A stretch of 64,000 bases of DNA from positions 138,257-202,256 of the forward strand of contig CAJTYV010000004.1 of assembly GCA_910584195.1 (NCBI GenBank), given 5' to 3'. This document shows positions 7,501-15,988 of this stretch, piece by piece; the first letter of the stretch is position 1, and every line of letters begins with the position of its first letter. Under the pieces are notes generated by a model. That model made no database searches, was not told where the DNA came from, and worked only from the letters and a program-made list of their open reading frames with translations. Source of the stretch: an uncultured Ruminococcus sp. (GTDB lineage Bacteria; Bacillota; Clostridia; Oscillospirales; Ruminococcaceae). The position numbers and the translations under genes are program-made.

Positions 7501-8408
7501 TTTCTATCACCGCCCACAAGATTAACAAAGTAGCTTTCAAGACTTTCGTCACGTTCTGTAATAGTGAGCAAAGTACATTTTTCACTTGATAAAGCTTCAA
7601 CAAGTTCTGTGACGCTGATTTTAGTGAAAACATCTGCTGTTTCCTCGTCGGCTATACTGTATTCCATAGACATTGCATCAAAAACCTTAACAGCAGCCGT
7701 CATATTCGAAACTTTGAGGCGCATACATTTTCGGCACGCATTTTCAAGTTCTTCAGCGCTTATTTCCTTTATCATACGTCCGCCTTCGATAAAGCCGTAA
7801 TGTGTGGCAAGCCTTGAAAGCTCGTCCAAAATGTGGCTCGATATGAGAACTGTTATCTGATTTTCCTTGTTTAGTTTCAGAATAAGCTCGCGTATCTCAA
7901 TTATACCCTGAGGATTGAGACCGTTTATCGGCTCGTCCAGTATGAGGAAATCAGGATTGCCTGCAAGAGCTACTGCGATTCCGAGTCTTTGTCTCATTCC
8001 GAGAGAGAAGTTTTTAGCTTTCTTTTTACCTGTACCGTTGAGTCCCACAAGTCGAAGAAGTTCCGGTATGCTTTCAAAAGACGGCATGCCTAAAATACGA
8101 TACTGCTCTTTAAGATTTTCCTCAGCAGTCATCCCGAGATAGATAGACGGAGTTTCAACTACAGCTCCTATTCTGCGTCTCGATTTGCAGATGTCAAGAT
8201 CGGTGTTTTTCTTGCCGTATAAGGTAAAAAATCCCGAAGTTGGCGGCTGTAATCCGCTGATAAGGCGGATAAGTGTGGTTTTGCCCGCGCCGTTTTTCCC
8301 AACAAAGCCGTATATTGAGCCTTTGGGGACGTTCATTGTCAGTCCGTTCAGAGCGTTGAAATTCCTGTAATGCTTGCACAGGGCTTTTGTCTGTAACACG
8401 TATTCCAT
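7497..8408 (-). CDS. BcrA/LanF-like ABC transporter ATP-binding protein
   Basis: A 303-residue ABC ATPase of the DrrA/BcrA type. It has Walker A GKNGAGKT (about 37-44), Q-loop VVETPSIY, signature FSLGMRQR in place of LSGGQ (usual in this subfamily), Walker B FLILDEPINGLNP and the H-loop SSHIL. About 90 residues follow the nucleotide-binding domain, as in lantibiotic and bacitracin resistance ATPases. The AAAGGAG ribosome-binding site (8417-8423) lies only five bases downstream of an inserted 172-bp inverted-repeat element, so the element must be part of the mRNA leader if transcription starts at the upstream repeat-flanked promoter. Confidence 0.92.
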   Translation of the reverse strand: MEYVLQTKALCKHYRNFNALNGLTMNVPKGSIYGFVGKNGAGKTTLIRLISGLQPPTSGFFTLYGKKNTDLDICKSRRRIGAVVETPSIYLGMTAEENLKEQYRILGMPSFESIPELLRLVGLNGTGKKKAKNFSLGMRQRLGIAVALAGNPDFLILDEPINGLNPQGIIEIRELILKLNKENQITVLISSHILDELSRLATHYGFIEGGRMIKEISAEELENACRKCMRLKVSNMTAAVKVFDAMSMEYSIADEETADVFTKISVTELVEALSSEKCTLLTITERDESLESYFVNLVGGDRK

Positions 8409-8428
8409 TTTATGACTCCTTTACTTAT

Positions 8429-8600
8429 GGCAACACCGCACAAAGCACGCCTGACGGTTTGATATGTCATCTGCTTGCGTTTTTCTCGTCATCTTGCACA
8501 AAAACTCCTTGACATACGTCAGTATGCCTGTGCCATTTTTATACAATCTGACGAAAAATTCGACTGCGCATCTGCCGCACAATCTTTGTGCGGTGTTGCC
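8429..8600. repeat. 172-bp MITE-like element, family 1 copy A
   Basis: It has perfect 17-bp terminal inverted repeats (GGCAACACCGCACAAAG and complement) flanked by TTAT on both sides (8425-8428 and 8601-8604), consistent with a 4-bp target duplication. No coding capacity. A second copy at 46211-46382 is the same length and differs at about 11 positions by my reading. The internal core CTCCTTGACATACGTCAGTATGCCTG (8505-8530) is shared in related form with the elements at 5242 and 41533. It sits in the 5' leader of the ABC transporter operon. Confidence 0.88.
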
Positions 8601-8644
8601 TTATAAAATATGAAAGATAAACTTATTGTTTATCTTGTGGAATC

Positions 8645-8701
8645 ATTTTATCAGGCAAAGGTTAAGACATCGGTTAAGAAAACCGTAAAGATATGGTTAA
8701 G
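8645..8701 (-). promoter_or_regulatory. Predicted response-regulator-controlled promoter of the ABC operon
   Basis: Four direct repeats of GGTTAAG (third copy CGTAAAG) start at 8660, 8672, 8684 and 8695, that is with a 12, 12, 11-bp period. This is about one helical turn and typical of OmpR-family binding sites. The last overlaps the stop codon of the regulator gene. On the minus strand they lead into TAAAAT (8650-8645), a plausible -10, with no good -35, as expected for an activator-dependent promoter. It would drive ATPase-permease-kinase separately from the regulator's own promoter. Confidence 0.6.
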
Positions 8702-9365
8702 TTTTTTCACGCATTTTAAAACCGATTCCCCATACAGCTTCAATATAATCCTTGCCGCAAGGTTCGCGAAGCTTTCGTCTGAGATTGCTTATATGGACTT
8801 TCAGCGAACTTTCAACGCAGTCGGGAGTATCGAAGCTTATTCTGTCGAGAATGACCGATCTTGCTATAACCTGCGAAGGATTGAGCATAAGGAGCTTTAA
8901 AATAGCAAATTCGGTTTTTGTAAGTTTTACGGGAACTCCCGAAATATCAACGGAATGAGATGTAATATCAAGAGTTATTTCCTCAAATTTAAGAATGTCG
9001 GATTTATCTGTCATACTGCTCATGCGAAGTACCGCAGTTATTCTTGCAAGCAGTTCACGGGTATCAAAAGGCTTTGTAATGTAGTCTGCCGCTCCGCTTA
9101 AAAGCAGTTTTACTTTGTCGCTTACATCGGCTTTTGCCGATACTACGATTACAGGGATACTGCTGATTTTCGGAAGAATATCTTCTCCGCTCAGTCCGGG
9201 AATCATAAGATCAAGCAATATCAGGTCAGGGCGGCTGTTTTCGAGAGCCATTAGAGTTTCCGTACCGGAATATGTTCGAAGAATGGCGTATCCTTCTTTA
9301 GTAAGCAGTTCTTCAAGCATGTCGCCAATGTAAATATCATCGTCTGTTATCATGATGGTTTTCAT
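8697..9365 (-). CDS. OmpR/PhoB-family response regulator
   Basis: A 222-residue regulator. The receiver domain (1-115) has the acidic pocket DDD (8-10), the phosphoacceptor in LLDLMIPG (Asp52), a switch residue in VVSAKA and the lysine in YITKPFD. The C-terminal winged helix (about 128-220) contains LTKTEFAILKLL, the recognition region CVESSLKVHISNLRRKL and the wing VWGIGFKM. It is the first gene of the minus-strand module and has its own consensus promoter. The likely binding site is the 12-bp-period repeat array that begins at its own stop codon, so it probably activates the transporter and kinase genes downstream. Confidence 0.93.
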   Translation of the reverse strand: MKTIMITDDDIYIGDMLEELLTKEGYAILRTYSGTETLMALENSRPDLILLDLMIPGLSGEDILPKISSIPVIVVSAKADVSDKVKLLLSGAADYITKPFDTRELLARITAVLRMSSMTDKSDILKFEEITLDITSHSVDISGVPVKLTKTEFAILKLLMLNPSQVIARSVILDRISFDTPDCVESSLKVHISNLRRKLREPCGKDYIEAVWGIGFKMREKT

Positions 9366-9395
9366 TTTATGTCACCTCGGAAAAAATATATTTTT

Positions 9396-9424
9396 ATTAT
9401 AGCATAGAAAAATATATAAGTCAA
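9396..9424 (-). promoter_or_regulatory. Sigma-A promoter of the response regulator gene
   Basis: On the minus strand TTGACT (9424-9419) and TATAAT (9401-9396) are separated by exactly 17 bp, about 30 bp upstream of the regulator start. This near-consensus promoter suggests steady expression of the regulator. Confidence 0.8.
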
Positions 9425-9510
9425 ATTGAAGAATTACCTATGTGAACAGGTTCTTGGTGAATGAAAACGGAAAATTTTACCTGCTTTTTTGAAAATTTTT
9501 ATTAAAACTG

Positions 9511-9539
9511 TTGAAATTGCAGTTTAAAGATGATATAAT
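9511..9539 (+). promoter_or_regulatory. Sigma-A promoter of the MoxR-VWA-SWIM-DUF4132 operon
   Basis: TTGAAA (9511-9516) and TATAAT (9534-9539) have a 17-bp spacer. AAGGAG (9559-9564) precedes the ATG at 9572 by 7 bp. The short leader carries no obvious hairpin, and no second strong promoter is seen inside the operon. Confidence 0.8.
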
Positions 9540-9571
9540 AAAATAAATGTTTACATGTAAGGAGTATTTAA

Positions 9572-10678
9572 ATGGAAAATAATCTTATAAAACCTCCCGT
9601 AGAAATACGATATAAAGAAGAACTTGACATGCTCAGAAAATACGATGACGGCAAAAAACCGGAAAACTGGGTACTTTCTCCGAAAGCGGTGCGCACATTT
9701 ATACTTGGCGGAAAAATAAAAAAAGGAAACGAATCATTTGAAATTTCACGAAAATTTTATGGTAACGATGCTCTCGTGGAAAGATGTATAATTACTCTTG
9801 CAGGAAACCGCGGACTTATGCTTGTGGGAGAGCCGGGAACTGCAAAGACAATGCTGTCTGAGCTGCTTTCCGCTGCATGCTGTGGAATAAGTACAAATAC
9901 CGTACAGGGAACGGCAGGCACGACCGAAGATATGATAAAATACAGTTGGAATTACGCTCTGTTGTTGGCAAATGGTCCGTCCAGAGAAGCTCTTGTTCCC
10001 TCTCCGCTGCTTATCGGAATGGAAAAAGGAATCTTTACCCGTTTTGAAGAAATTACCAGAACTCCGGCAGAAATTCAGGACAGCCTGATTTCTGTTATGA
10101 GCGACCAAATACTTAATATTCCTGAATTAGAGAACGAAGGACTTGTTTTTGCACGTCCGGGTTTTAATATTATCGGTACGGCAAATACACGCGATAAGGG
10201 TGTAAATGAAATGTCGGGAGCTTTGAAAAGACGTTTTAATTTTGAAACGGTAGAACCCGTAAGGGATGTACGTCTTGAAAAAGAGATTATAATAAGAGAA
10301 GCACGGAATTTAGCTGATGCAGGGCATATTGACATGCCGGTAGACGAAGATGCGGCGGAGCTGTTAGCAGTTACATATCATGAGCTGCGCGAGGGCGTTG
10401 ACAGCAGCGGAACTGTTATAGAATCGCCGGCAGCTGTTATGAGTACCGCTGAAGCAGTGTCGGTATATTATCAGACTTTGAGTCATGCGTGGTATTACGG
10501 AAACGCTAAAGTAGATATGAAAATTATGACAGAGAATCTTTTGGGCGCTGTATGTAAAGAGAACAAAGACGATCTGGAAAAACTTAAAGCATATTTCCGC
10601 ACATCGGTAAAAAATAAAAGCAGTAAGGTCGGTGGATTATGGAAAGAATACTATTCAGCAGCAAAGGTGCTGAAATAA
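9572..10678 (+). CDS. MoxR-type AAA+ ATPase (YehL-like), first gene of a five-gene system
   Basis: A 368-residue single-domain AAA+ protein. Walker A is GEPGTAKT (86-93). The Walker B acidic pair is in TRFEEI (156-161). Sensor 1 is at IIGTANTRDKG and the arginine finger region at ALKRRFNFE. It has the MoxR-family habit of pairing with a von Willebrand A protein, here two genes downstream. Homologues by layout: E. coli YehL, of similar length and the same neighbours. Family inference: MoxR ATPases act as chaperone-like remodelers of a partner complex. It would be the energy-using component of this operon. The next gene starts inside its last 40 bases. Confidence 0.88.
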   Translation: MENNLIKPPVEIRYKEELDMLRKYDDGKKPENWVLSPKAVRTFILGGKIKKGNESFEISRKFYGNDALVERCIITLAGNRGLMLVGEPGTAKTMLSELLSAACCGISTNTVQGTAGTTEDMIKYSWNYALLLANGPSREALVPSPLLIGMEKGIFTRFEEITRTPAEIQDSLISVMSDQILNIPELENEGLVFARPGFNIIGTANTRDKGVNEMSGALKRRFNFETVEPVRDVRLEKEIIIREARNLADAGHIDMPVDEDAAELLAVTYHELREGVDSSGTVIESPAAVMSTAEAVSVYYQTLSHAWYYGNAKVDMKIMTENLLGAVCKENKDDLEKLKAYFRTSVKNKSSKVGGLWKEYYSAAKVLK

Positions 10679-13038
10679 TTGATTATTCATCGCCGCTGAT
10701 ACTGTATCCAATACGTCATCATAGTCCGGTATGTTCGTATCATCTTATAAAAATCATTGAAAAATACAGACCTGATATAATTCTGATAGAGGGTCCTGAA
10801 AACGCCAATCATCTTATTGACGTTCTGACCGATGAAAAAACAGAGCTTCCGGCGGCATTTTACTGCTATTATAAAGATACAAAGGCTTTTGTCTCTGAGG
10901 ATAAGAAGGATTTCAAATGCTATTACCCGTTTCAGTATTCCTCGCCAGAGTATAACGGAGCAATTCAGGCGAAGAAACTTGGAATCCCCGCTGAATTTAT
11001 AGATCTGCCATACAGCGAACTTCTTATCAATACAGCCGAAAATCACGGTATGCGAAAAAATGTCGAAAAACACAGCTATACAGATGATTCGAGATTTACA
11101 AAAGGCGAATTTTATAAGCGTCTGTGTGAAAAAACAGGAATGCGCAGTTTTGAAGAGTTTTGGGAAAAATATTTTGAAATAGGCGGACTTTATATGTCAT
11201 CTGATGATTTTGTACGGCAGATGTCCGCTTACTGTACTTTGATGCGCGTTGACGTTGCGAATGATGAACTTGAAGCAGACGGAACTCTTGTACGTGAACA
11301 ATATATGGCGTACAACATTTCGGAAGCAATGAAAAAGTACGGAAAGGTACTTGCGGTTACAGGAGGATTTCATACGGCAGGACTTAAAAATCTTCTTAAT
11401 TCTAAGAAATATAAACCTTATAAGCTTCATAAATTTTCGCAAAAGGATCACGGCTGTTATCCAATGGCTTATTCTTACCGTGCGTCTGATGCTCTCAGGG
11501 GATATGCTTCGGGAATGATGTATCCCGGATTTTACGATAATATAATGAAAAAACTTACAGAATGCGAGCAGCCTGACGGAGTTTACGGCGAACAGACAAT
11601 GACGCTTCTTGTAAGGACGGCAAAAGAAGCGTCAAAGCGTGACGTTCAGGTTACAATGTCCGATATAACGGCGGCGTATACGATGATGAACGGACTTGCC
11701 GCTCTGAGAAATTCAAAAGAAACCGGTATAAGCGAAGTGTTCGACAGTGTTACATCATGTTTTATAAAAGGTGAAAAAACAATTTCATCATCACTTCCGC
11801 TGGATATTTTGTCAGAACTTGCAACAGGCAGCGGTATAGGTCATATCGGTGATACGCATCATATTCCGCCGCTTGTTGCAGATTTTGAAAAACAATGCGG
11901 CGAATTGGGACTGAAATATCAAACAGCTGTTCCTGTCAAAGTAGAAGTATCGCTTTTCAATTCCAAAAAAGGACAGCTAATAAGCCGTTTTATGCATAGA
12001 ATGAATTTTCTCGGGACAGGTTTTGCAAAGTTTCTTAAAGGTCCTGATATACATAATAATCGTGACAGGAGCAGGGTTCGTGAGGAATGGCAATTTCGCA
12101 GAAGTCCGGAAGTAGATGCGGCGTTGATCGATCATACCACAGACGGATTTACGATTATGGAAGCATGCGGAACTTATGCAGAGAAATTGCTTAACGCACA
12201 CAGAAGATGTGAGACAGCTGCCGGTATTGCTGTGGATTGCTTTCTCATGGGAATTCCGCTTACATCGGCAGAGCAGGAAAAAATCGACAGCATAATTACT
12301 GATGAGGGAGATTTTTTCTCTATTGGAAACGGTTTAAGCAGTTTTAATACGCTTCTTGGACTTCAGCGGCTGTATGAATTCAAGGATGGATCAACGCTGA
12401 AATATGTTATCAGGTGCTTTGACAAGCTTATTTCTGCGCTTCCGTCAATGGCGGATGTGCCGACGGAAAGATCGGAGGAAACAGTAAAAATTATAAGGTT
12501 GATGTACATGATTGCTGCAAATACATTAACCGACCGCCTCGGTACATTTGAATCTGCCCTGCTCACAATGACATCTTCCAGAGAAAAAGATCCGCTTGTT
12601 CATGGTGCGGCAATGGGGCTGCTGTGCGCTGTCAGTGAAAAACATCGCAGTTCAGCGGAACGCTTTGCAAAGGGTTATCTTTCCGGCAGTCTGGAAATAC
12701 GCAAAAAAGGCGCGGATTATCTCAGAGGATTGTTTACAACGTCAAAGGATATTGTATTTACCAACAATTCATTTCTTGAAATGACGGATAAGCTTATCAT
12801 AAGTATGGAATTTGACGATTTTCTTGAAATACTACCGTCTCTCAAACTGGCGTTCAGTGTATTTACTCCATCGGAGCTTCAGCTTACGGCAAAGACGGCT
12901 GCGGAGCTTCACGGCATGAAGGAGGGGGAGATTCTCGGCAGAAAAGCCGTTAATGAGAAAATGTTCAGATTTGGTGAAAGTTTTGATGTTCGTATCTGCG
13001 AAACTATAGGAAAGGAGAACCTGCTTTATGATAAATGA
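10639..13038 (+). CDS. DUF5682 family protein (YehM-like)
   Basis: A 799-residue soluble protein without signal peptide or membrane helices. The N-terminal ~280 residues contain LYPIRHHSPVCSYHLI and IILIEGPENANHLID, conserved features I associate with the DUF5682/YehM family. Further conserved-looking points are VTGGFHTAGL (about 240) and GIGHIGDTHHIPPLVADF (about 398). The C-terminal ~300 residues look all-helical. No known catalytic fold is assigned with confidence; the paired histidines in RHHSP and DTHH are candidates for metal or active-site residues. It overlaps the preceding ATPase gene by 40 bp with GGTGG as ribosome-binding site, and overlaps the following gene by 11 bp, so all are coupled. 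Confidence 0.8.
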   Translation: MERILFSSKGAEIIDYSSPLILYPIRHHSPVCSYHLIKIIEKYRPDIILIEGPENANHLIDVLTDEKTELPAAFYCYYKDTKAFVSEDKKDFKCYYPFQYSSPEYNGAIQAKKLGIPAEFIDLPYSELLINTAENHGMRKNVEKHSYTDDSRFTKGEFYKRLCEKTGMRSFEEFWEKYFEIGGLYMSSDDFVRQMSAYCTLMRVDVANDELEADGTLVREQYMAYNISEAMKKYGKVLAVTGGFHTAGLKNLLNSKKYKPYKLHKFSQKDHGCYPMAYSYRASDALRGYASGMMYPGFYDNIMKKLTECEQPDGVYGEQTMTLLVRTAKEASKRDVQVTMSDITAAYTMMNGLAALRNSKETGISEVFDSVTSCFIKGEKTISSSLPLDILSELATGSGIGHIGDTHHIPPLVADFEKQCGELGLKYQTAVPVKVEVSLFNSKKGQLISRFMHRMNFLGTGFAKFLKGPDIHNNRDRSRVREEWQFRRSPEVDAALIDHTTDGFTIMEACGTYAEKLLNAHRRCETAAGIAVDCFLMGIPLTSAEQEKIDSIITDEGDFFSIGNGLSSFNTLLGLQRLYEFKDGSTLKYVIRCFDKLISALPSMADVPTERSEETVKIIRLMYMIAANTLTDRLGTFESALLTMTSSREKDPLVHGAAMGLLCAVSEKHRSSAERFAKGYLSGSLEIRKKGADYLRGLFTTSKDIVFTNNSFLEMTDKLIISMEFDDFLEILPSLKLAFSVFTPSELQLTAKTAAELHGMKEGEILGRKAVNEKMFRFGESFDVRICETIGKENLLYDK

Positions 13039-14170
13039 ACACGACCGTATCTCTGTAAATCGCTGGAGGCTTATTCTTGGCAGTTATTCGGGAGACAGTC
13101 TTAATTTTTATGCAAACGGCGATGAACTTCGGCAGTTTCGGGATATGGAGCAGCTACTTGATTATCTTTACAGCAGAGCGCAGGGAGATGATGTACGTGA
13201 ATCGGAAAACAGATGCGGTGGGAACGAAAAAAGCAATCTTATGGCGGCAGAATGGATAACGAAGATACGTGAGCTTTTTCCGAAGCAGACAGCGGAGGTT
13301 CTTGAAAGTCATGCCTTGGAAAAATTCGGTATGACCGAGCTTCTGACGGATAAGGAAATTCTTGAGAGAATGACTCCGGACGTAAATTTGCTGAAAACAA
13401 TTTTGCAGCTTAAGCATCTTATGAAAGGCGACGTACTGAAAACTGCCGAAAATATAGCTGACAAGGTTGCGAAGGAGCTTTCGCGTAAGATTGAAAATGA
13501 CGTTAAAAGAGCAGTTTCCGGACAGCTTGACAGAAACAGTTCCAGCTGTGTAAGATCGGCAAGGAATCTTGATTTTAAAAAGACTGTACAGCGCAATCTG
13601 AAAAATTACGATCGTGATTCTCAACATCTTATTATTAAGGATTTGTATTTTTCAAACAGAATAAAAAATTATAATAATAAGAGAGTTATTATAGCAATTG
13701 ATGAAAGCGGGTCAATGCTCGGTTCGGTAATATACAGCGCAGTTATGGCGCAGATAATATCAAGTCTGCCGTTTGCAGAGATTAAGCTGGTGATTTTCGA
13801 TACGTCTGTTGTAGATTTGTCCGGTCAGGCAGACCGACCGGCGCAGGTGTTAATGAGTGTGCAGCTTGGCGGAGGCACAAATATCGGCGGAGCGTTAGGC
13901 TATTGTGAAACTTTGATTGCCGTTCCTAATAAAACAAGTGTTATAGTTGTTACAGATTTGTATGAGGGAATGCCGGAGAATCGACTTCTTAACGTTAGCA
14001 GAAATATTATTCAAAGCGGAGCTAAGCTTAATTTTCTTACAGCTCTTGACGAGGGCGCAAATCCTGCTTTCGACCGCAGAATCGGGCAGAAATTAGCTGA
14101 TATGGGAGCATTTGTAGGAGCTGTAACTCCTGATAAACTTGGGGAATATATTTGCAGAATGGTTGTTTAG
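13028..14170 (+). CDS. von Willebrand factor A domain protein (YehP-like)
   Basis: The 380-residue protein has a helical N-terminal half (about 1-210) and a C-terminal VWA domain. The metal-ion-dependent adhesion site is intact: DESGS (225-229), the Thr in GGGTNIGGAL and the Asp in VVTDLYEG. Family knowledge: MoxR ATPases and VWA proteins work as pairs, the VWA protein acting as the adaptor that is loaded by, or recruits substrates to, the ATPase. It matches E. coli YehP in length and position. An AAGGAG lies 11 bp before the ATG. The next gene follows 9 bp downstream. Confidence 0.88.
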   Translation: MINEHDRISVNRWRLILGSYSGDSLNFYANGDELRQFRDMEQLLDYLYSRAQGDDVRESENRCGGNEKSNLMAAEWITKIRELFPKQTAEVLESHALEKFGMTELLTDKEILERMTPDVNLLKTILQLKHLMKGDVLKTAENIADKVAKELSRKIENDVKRAVSGQLDRNSSSCVRSARNLDFKKTVQRNLKNYDRDSQHLIIKDLYFSNRIKNYNNKRVIIAIDESGSMLGSVIYSAVMAQIISSLPFAEIKLVIFDTSVVDLSGQADRPAQVLMSVQLGGGTNIGGALGYCETLIAVPNKTSVIVVTDLYEGMPENRLLNVSRNIIQSGAKLNFLTALDEGANPAFDRRIGQKLADMGAFVGAVTPDKLGEYICRMVV

Positions 14171-14179
14171 GGGTGAACT

Positions 14180-15988
14180 ATGGATGAAATAAAACGAGCG
14201 CTTGCGTTAGCAGACGAAAGCTTTTTAGTAAATATGTCCAATAAGGGTATTTACAAACGTGCTTGTAAGGATACCGAGGGAATGCTCCCTCTGTTCAGCG
14301 AAAATGCTGAAGGAATATCTGTGGAAATTTTAGGCGAAACAGTAACCTTGACTGCACCTATTGAAAACAGTCGATGCAGCTGCGTATCTCGTACGGTCTG
14401 CCGTCATATTGTGGGTGCGATACTTATTGCAAGGAGGACACTTAAGGACTTAGAAACAGATGAAGTTCCGCAAATTATCAAGGAAAAAGAGCGCGCAGAA
14501 AACGTAAAATTCCCGAAATCTCAAGAGAATAAGAAAAATGATGCAGTACCCGGAAACCTTACGGCAGAAGAAATAAATAAAATAAACGGCTGCGCGGCGG
14601 ATTGTTTGACGCTTCTTGGTGATATACTGCGAAACGGAATAGTTCGTTTACCCGAAGCCATATCTGATAATTCGGAAGTTTTGGCAGTCAGTTGCCATGC
14701 TTTGAAAATGGCGGAGGGAGAACGTGCCATGCGAAGTATAGGCTCTTTGCTGAATGACTACAACGCCGGAAGAGCAGCTTTTGATATGAGTGATTTCACT
14801 CATCGTTTTTGTAATTGTATAAAAATTATGGATATGCTTTCGGATTGCAGTATAAATTCCAAAATACTTGGAAGCTTTCGGCAGGAATACAAAGCTGTAA
14901 AAGTCCCCTTGAAACTTATGCCTGTAGGTCAGCGGTATACTTCCGGCGGAGATTACGAAGGAGAAATTTATTATTTTCTGAATCTCGATGATCCAGACAA
15001 ACCATTTATGTCACTTTCGGATATTAGTCCGATATTCTATGACAATGTAAAAAAACGGAACAGAGGTACTTTTCCATGGGGTATGTCAGTGCCGTTGAGC
15101 AGAATGATGAAAAAAATGTTCGTACTTGTAAACGCAAAATCAAACGGCGGAAAATTGTCCTCATCGCAGGAAACAAAAGTAGCAATGTCTGTAGATGCCA
15201 ATTTGAATTGCGATGAAATGCGTCGGTTAATTTATACGGATTTCAGAAATGCGGCAGTGGATCTATATGAAAAGGATTCTGCTTCAGAACTTGACAGAAT
15301 GTTGCTGCTTCAGCCGAAAAAATGTAAACAGCCGTGTTTTGACAAGGTTTCTCAGACCTTTTCCATGGTACTCGAAGATAAAAATGGATTTCACGCATAT
15401 GTACAGATAAAGTACCGCAGGGAGAACCGGGAGTTTGTAGAGCAGCTTGAAAGAATCGGTGAGAAAATGATGCAGAATCCTGAAAAAACCTACACTCTTC
15501 TTGCCGTTGGAAGCATTGAAACAGACAAGCTTGCACTGTACCCGATAGAAATCTATGATTTCATAGAACCTGTATTTTCGGACGATTATGAATTACCGCA
15601 GGAGTATTGTTCAGAAACGGACGAATTTTCATATTACACGGCGATTGCAGAGCTTATGGAAGAAGCTGGAGAGGAACTTGAGCTTGCGGTACAATGCGGA
15701 CTTCAAACAGGCATTTCGGGTTTCAGAAAGTTTGAAAACAAAGCGTTTAATTACGGCTTAAAGGGATTCAGTCGGTTGTGCGGAGGATTCAGCGAGCTTG
15801 CCGAAGCATACCGCCATGACGCCAATGCAGATATTAAGGAAGTTCTTTGCAAGCTTGTGGAAATCAGCGACTATATAAGGTCTGCTAAAAAAGAACTGTC
15901 AATAATTATAACGTTAAATAAGGAGGATAACGACAATGATTTATGGAGTAAATGTTCAGGATCTGTCGGAGATAATAACCGCTTTTAA
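14180..15988 (+). CDS. SWIM zinc-finger domain protein (YehQ-like)
   Basis: The 602-residue protein carries a SWIM zinc finger near the N-terminus, CxCx5CxH with Cys66, Cys68, Cys74 and His76 (CSCVSRTVCRH). SWIM fingers bind DNA or protein. The remaining ~500 residues have no domain I recognise; there is a predicted disordered, lysine-rich linker at about 95-120 followed by a mostly helical body. It occupies the YehQ position, between the VWA and DUF4132 genes. The last 53 bases overlap the next gene in another frame, a long overlap that supports strict co-expression. Confidence 0.82.
   Translation: MDEIKRALALADESFLVNMSNKGIYKRACKDTEGMLPLFSENAEGISVEILGETVTLTAPIENSRCSCVSRTVCRHIVGAILIARRTLKDLETDEVPQIIKEKERAENVKFPKSQENKKNDAVPGNLTAEEINKINGCAADCLTLLGDILRNGIVRLPEAISDNSEVLAVSCHALKMAEGERAMRSIGSLLNDYNAGRAAFDMSDFTHRFCNCIKIMDMLSDCSINSKILGSFRQEYKAVKVPLKLMPVGQRYTSGGDYEGEIYYFLNLDDPDKPFMSLSDISPIFYDNVKKRNRGTFPWGMSVPLSRMMKKMFVLVNAKSNGGKLSSSQETKVAMSVDANLNCDEMRRLIYTDFRNAAVDLYEKDSASELDRMLLLQPKKCKQPCFDKVSQTFSMVLEDKNGFHAYVQIKYRRENREFVEQLERIGEKMMQNPEKTYTLLAVGSIETDKLALYPIEIYDFIEPVFSDDYELPQEYCSETDEFSYYTAIAELMEEAGEELELAVQCGLQTGISGFRKFENKAFNYGLKGFSRLCGGFSELAEAYRHDANADIKEVLCKLVEISDYIRSAKKELSIIITLNKEDNDNDLWSKCSGSVGDNNRF

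Noticed and set aside
8429..8600. Element read as a CRISPR repeat or tRNA-like sequence
   Set aside because: A single palindromic unit with terminal inverted repeats and target duplication; no spacer array and no cloverleaf.
13154..13627. Open frame of 157 codons on the minus strand inside the VWA gene
   Set aside because: It lies fully inside a gene with clear motifs, its translation is rich in Phe/Arg/Cys without domain features, and there is no ribosome-binding site.
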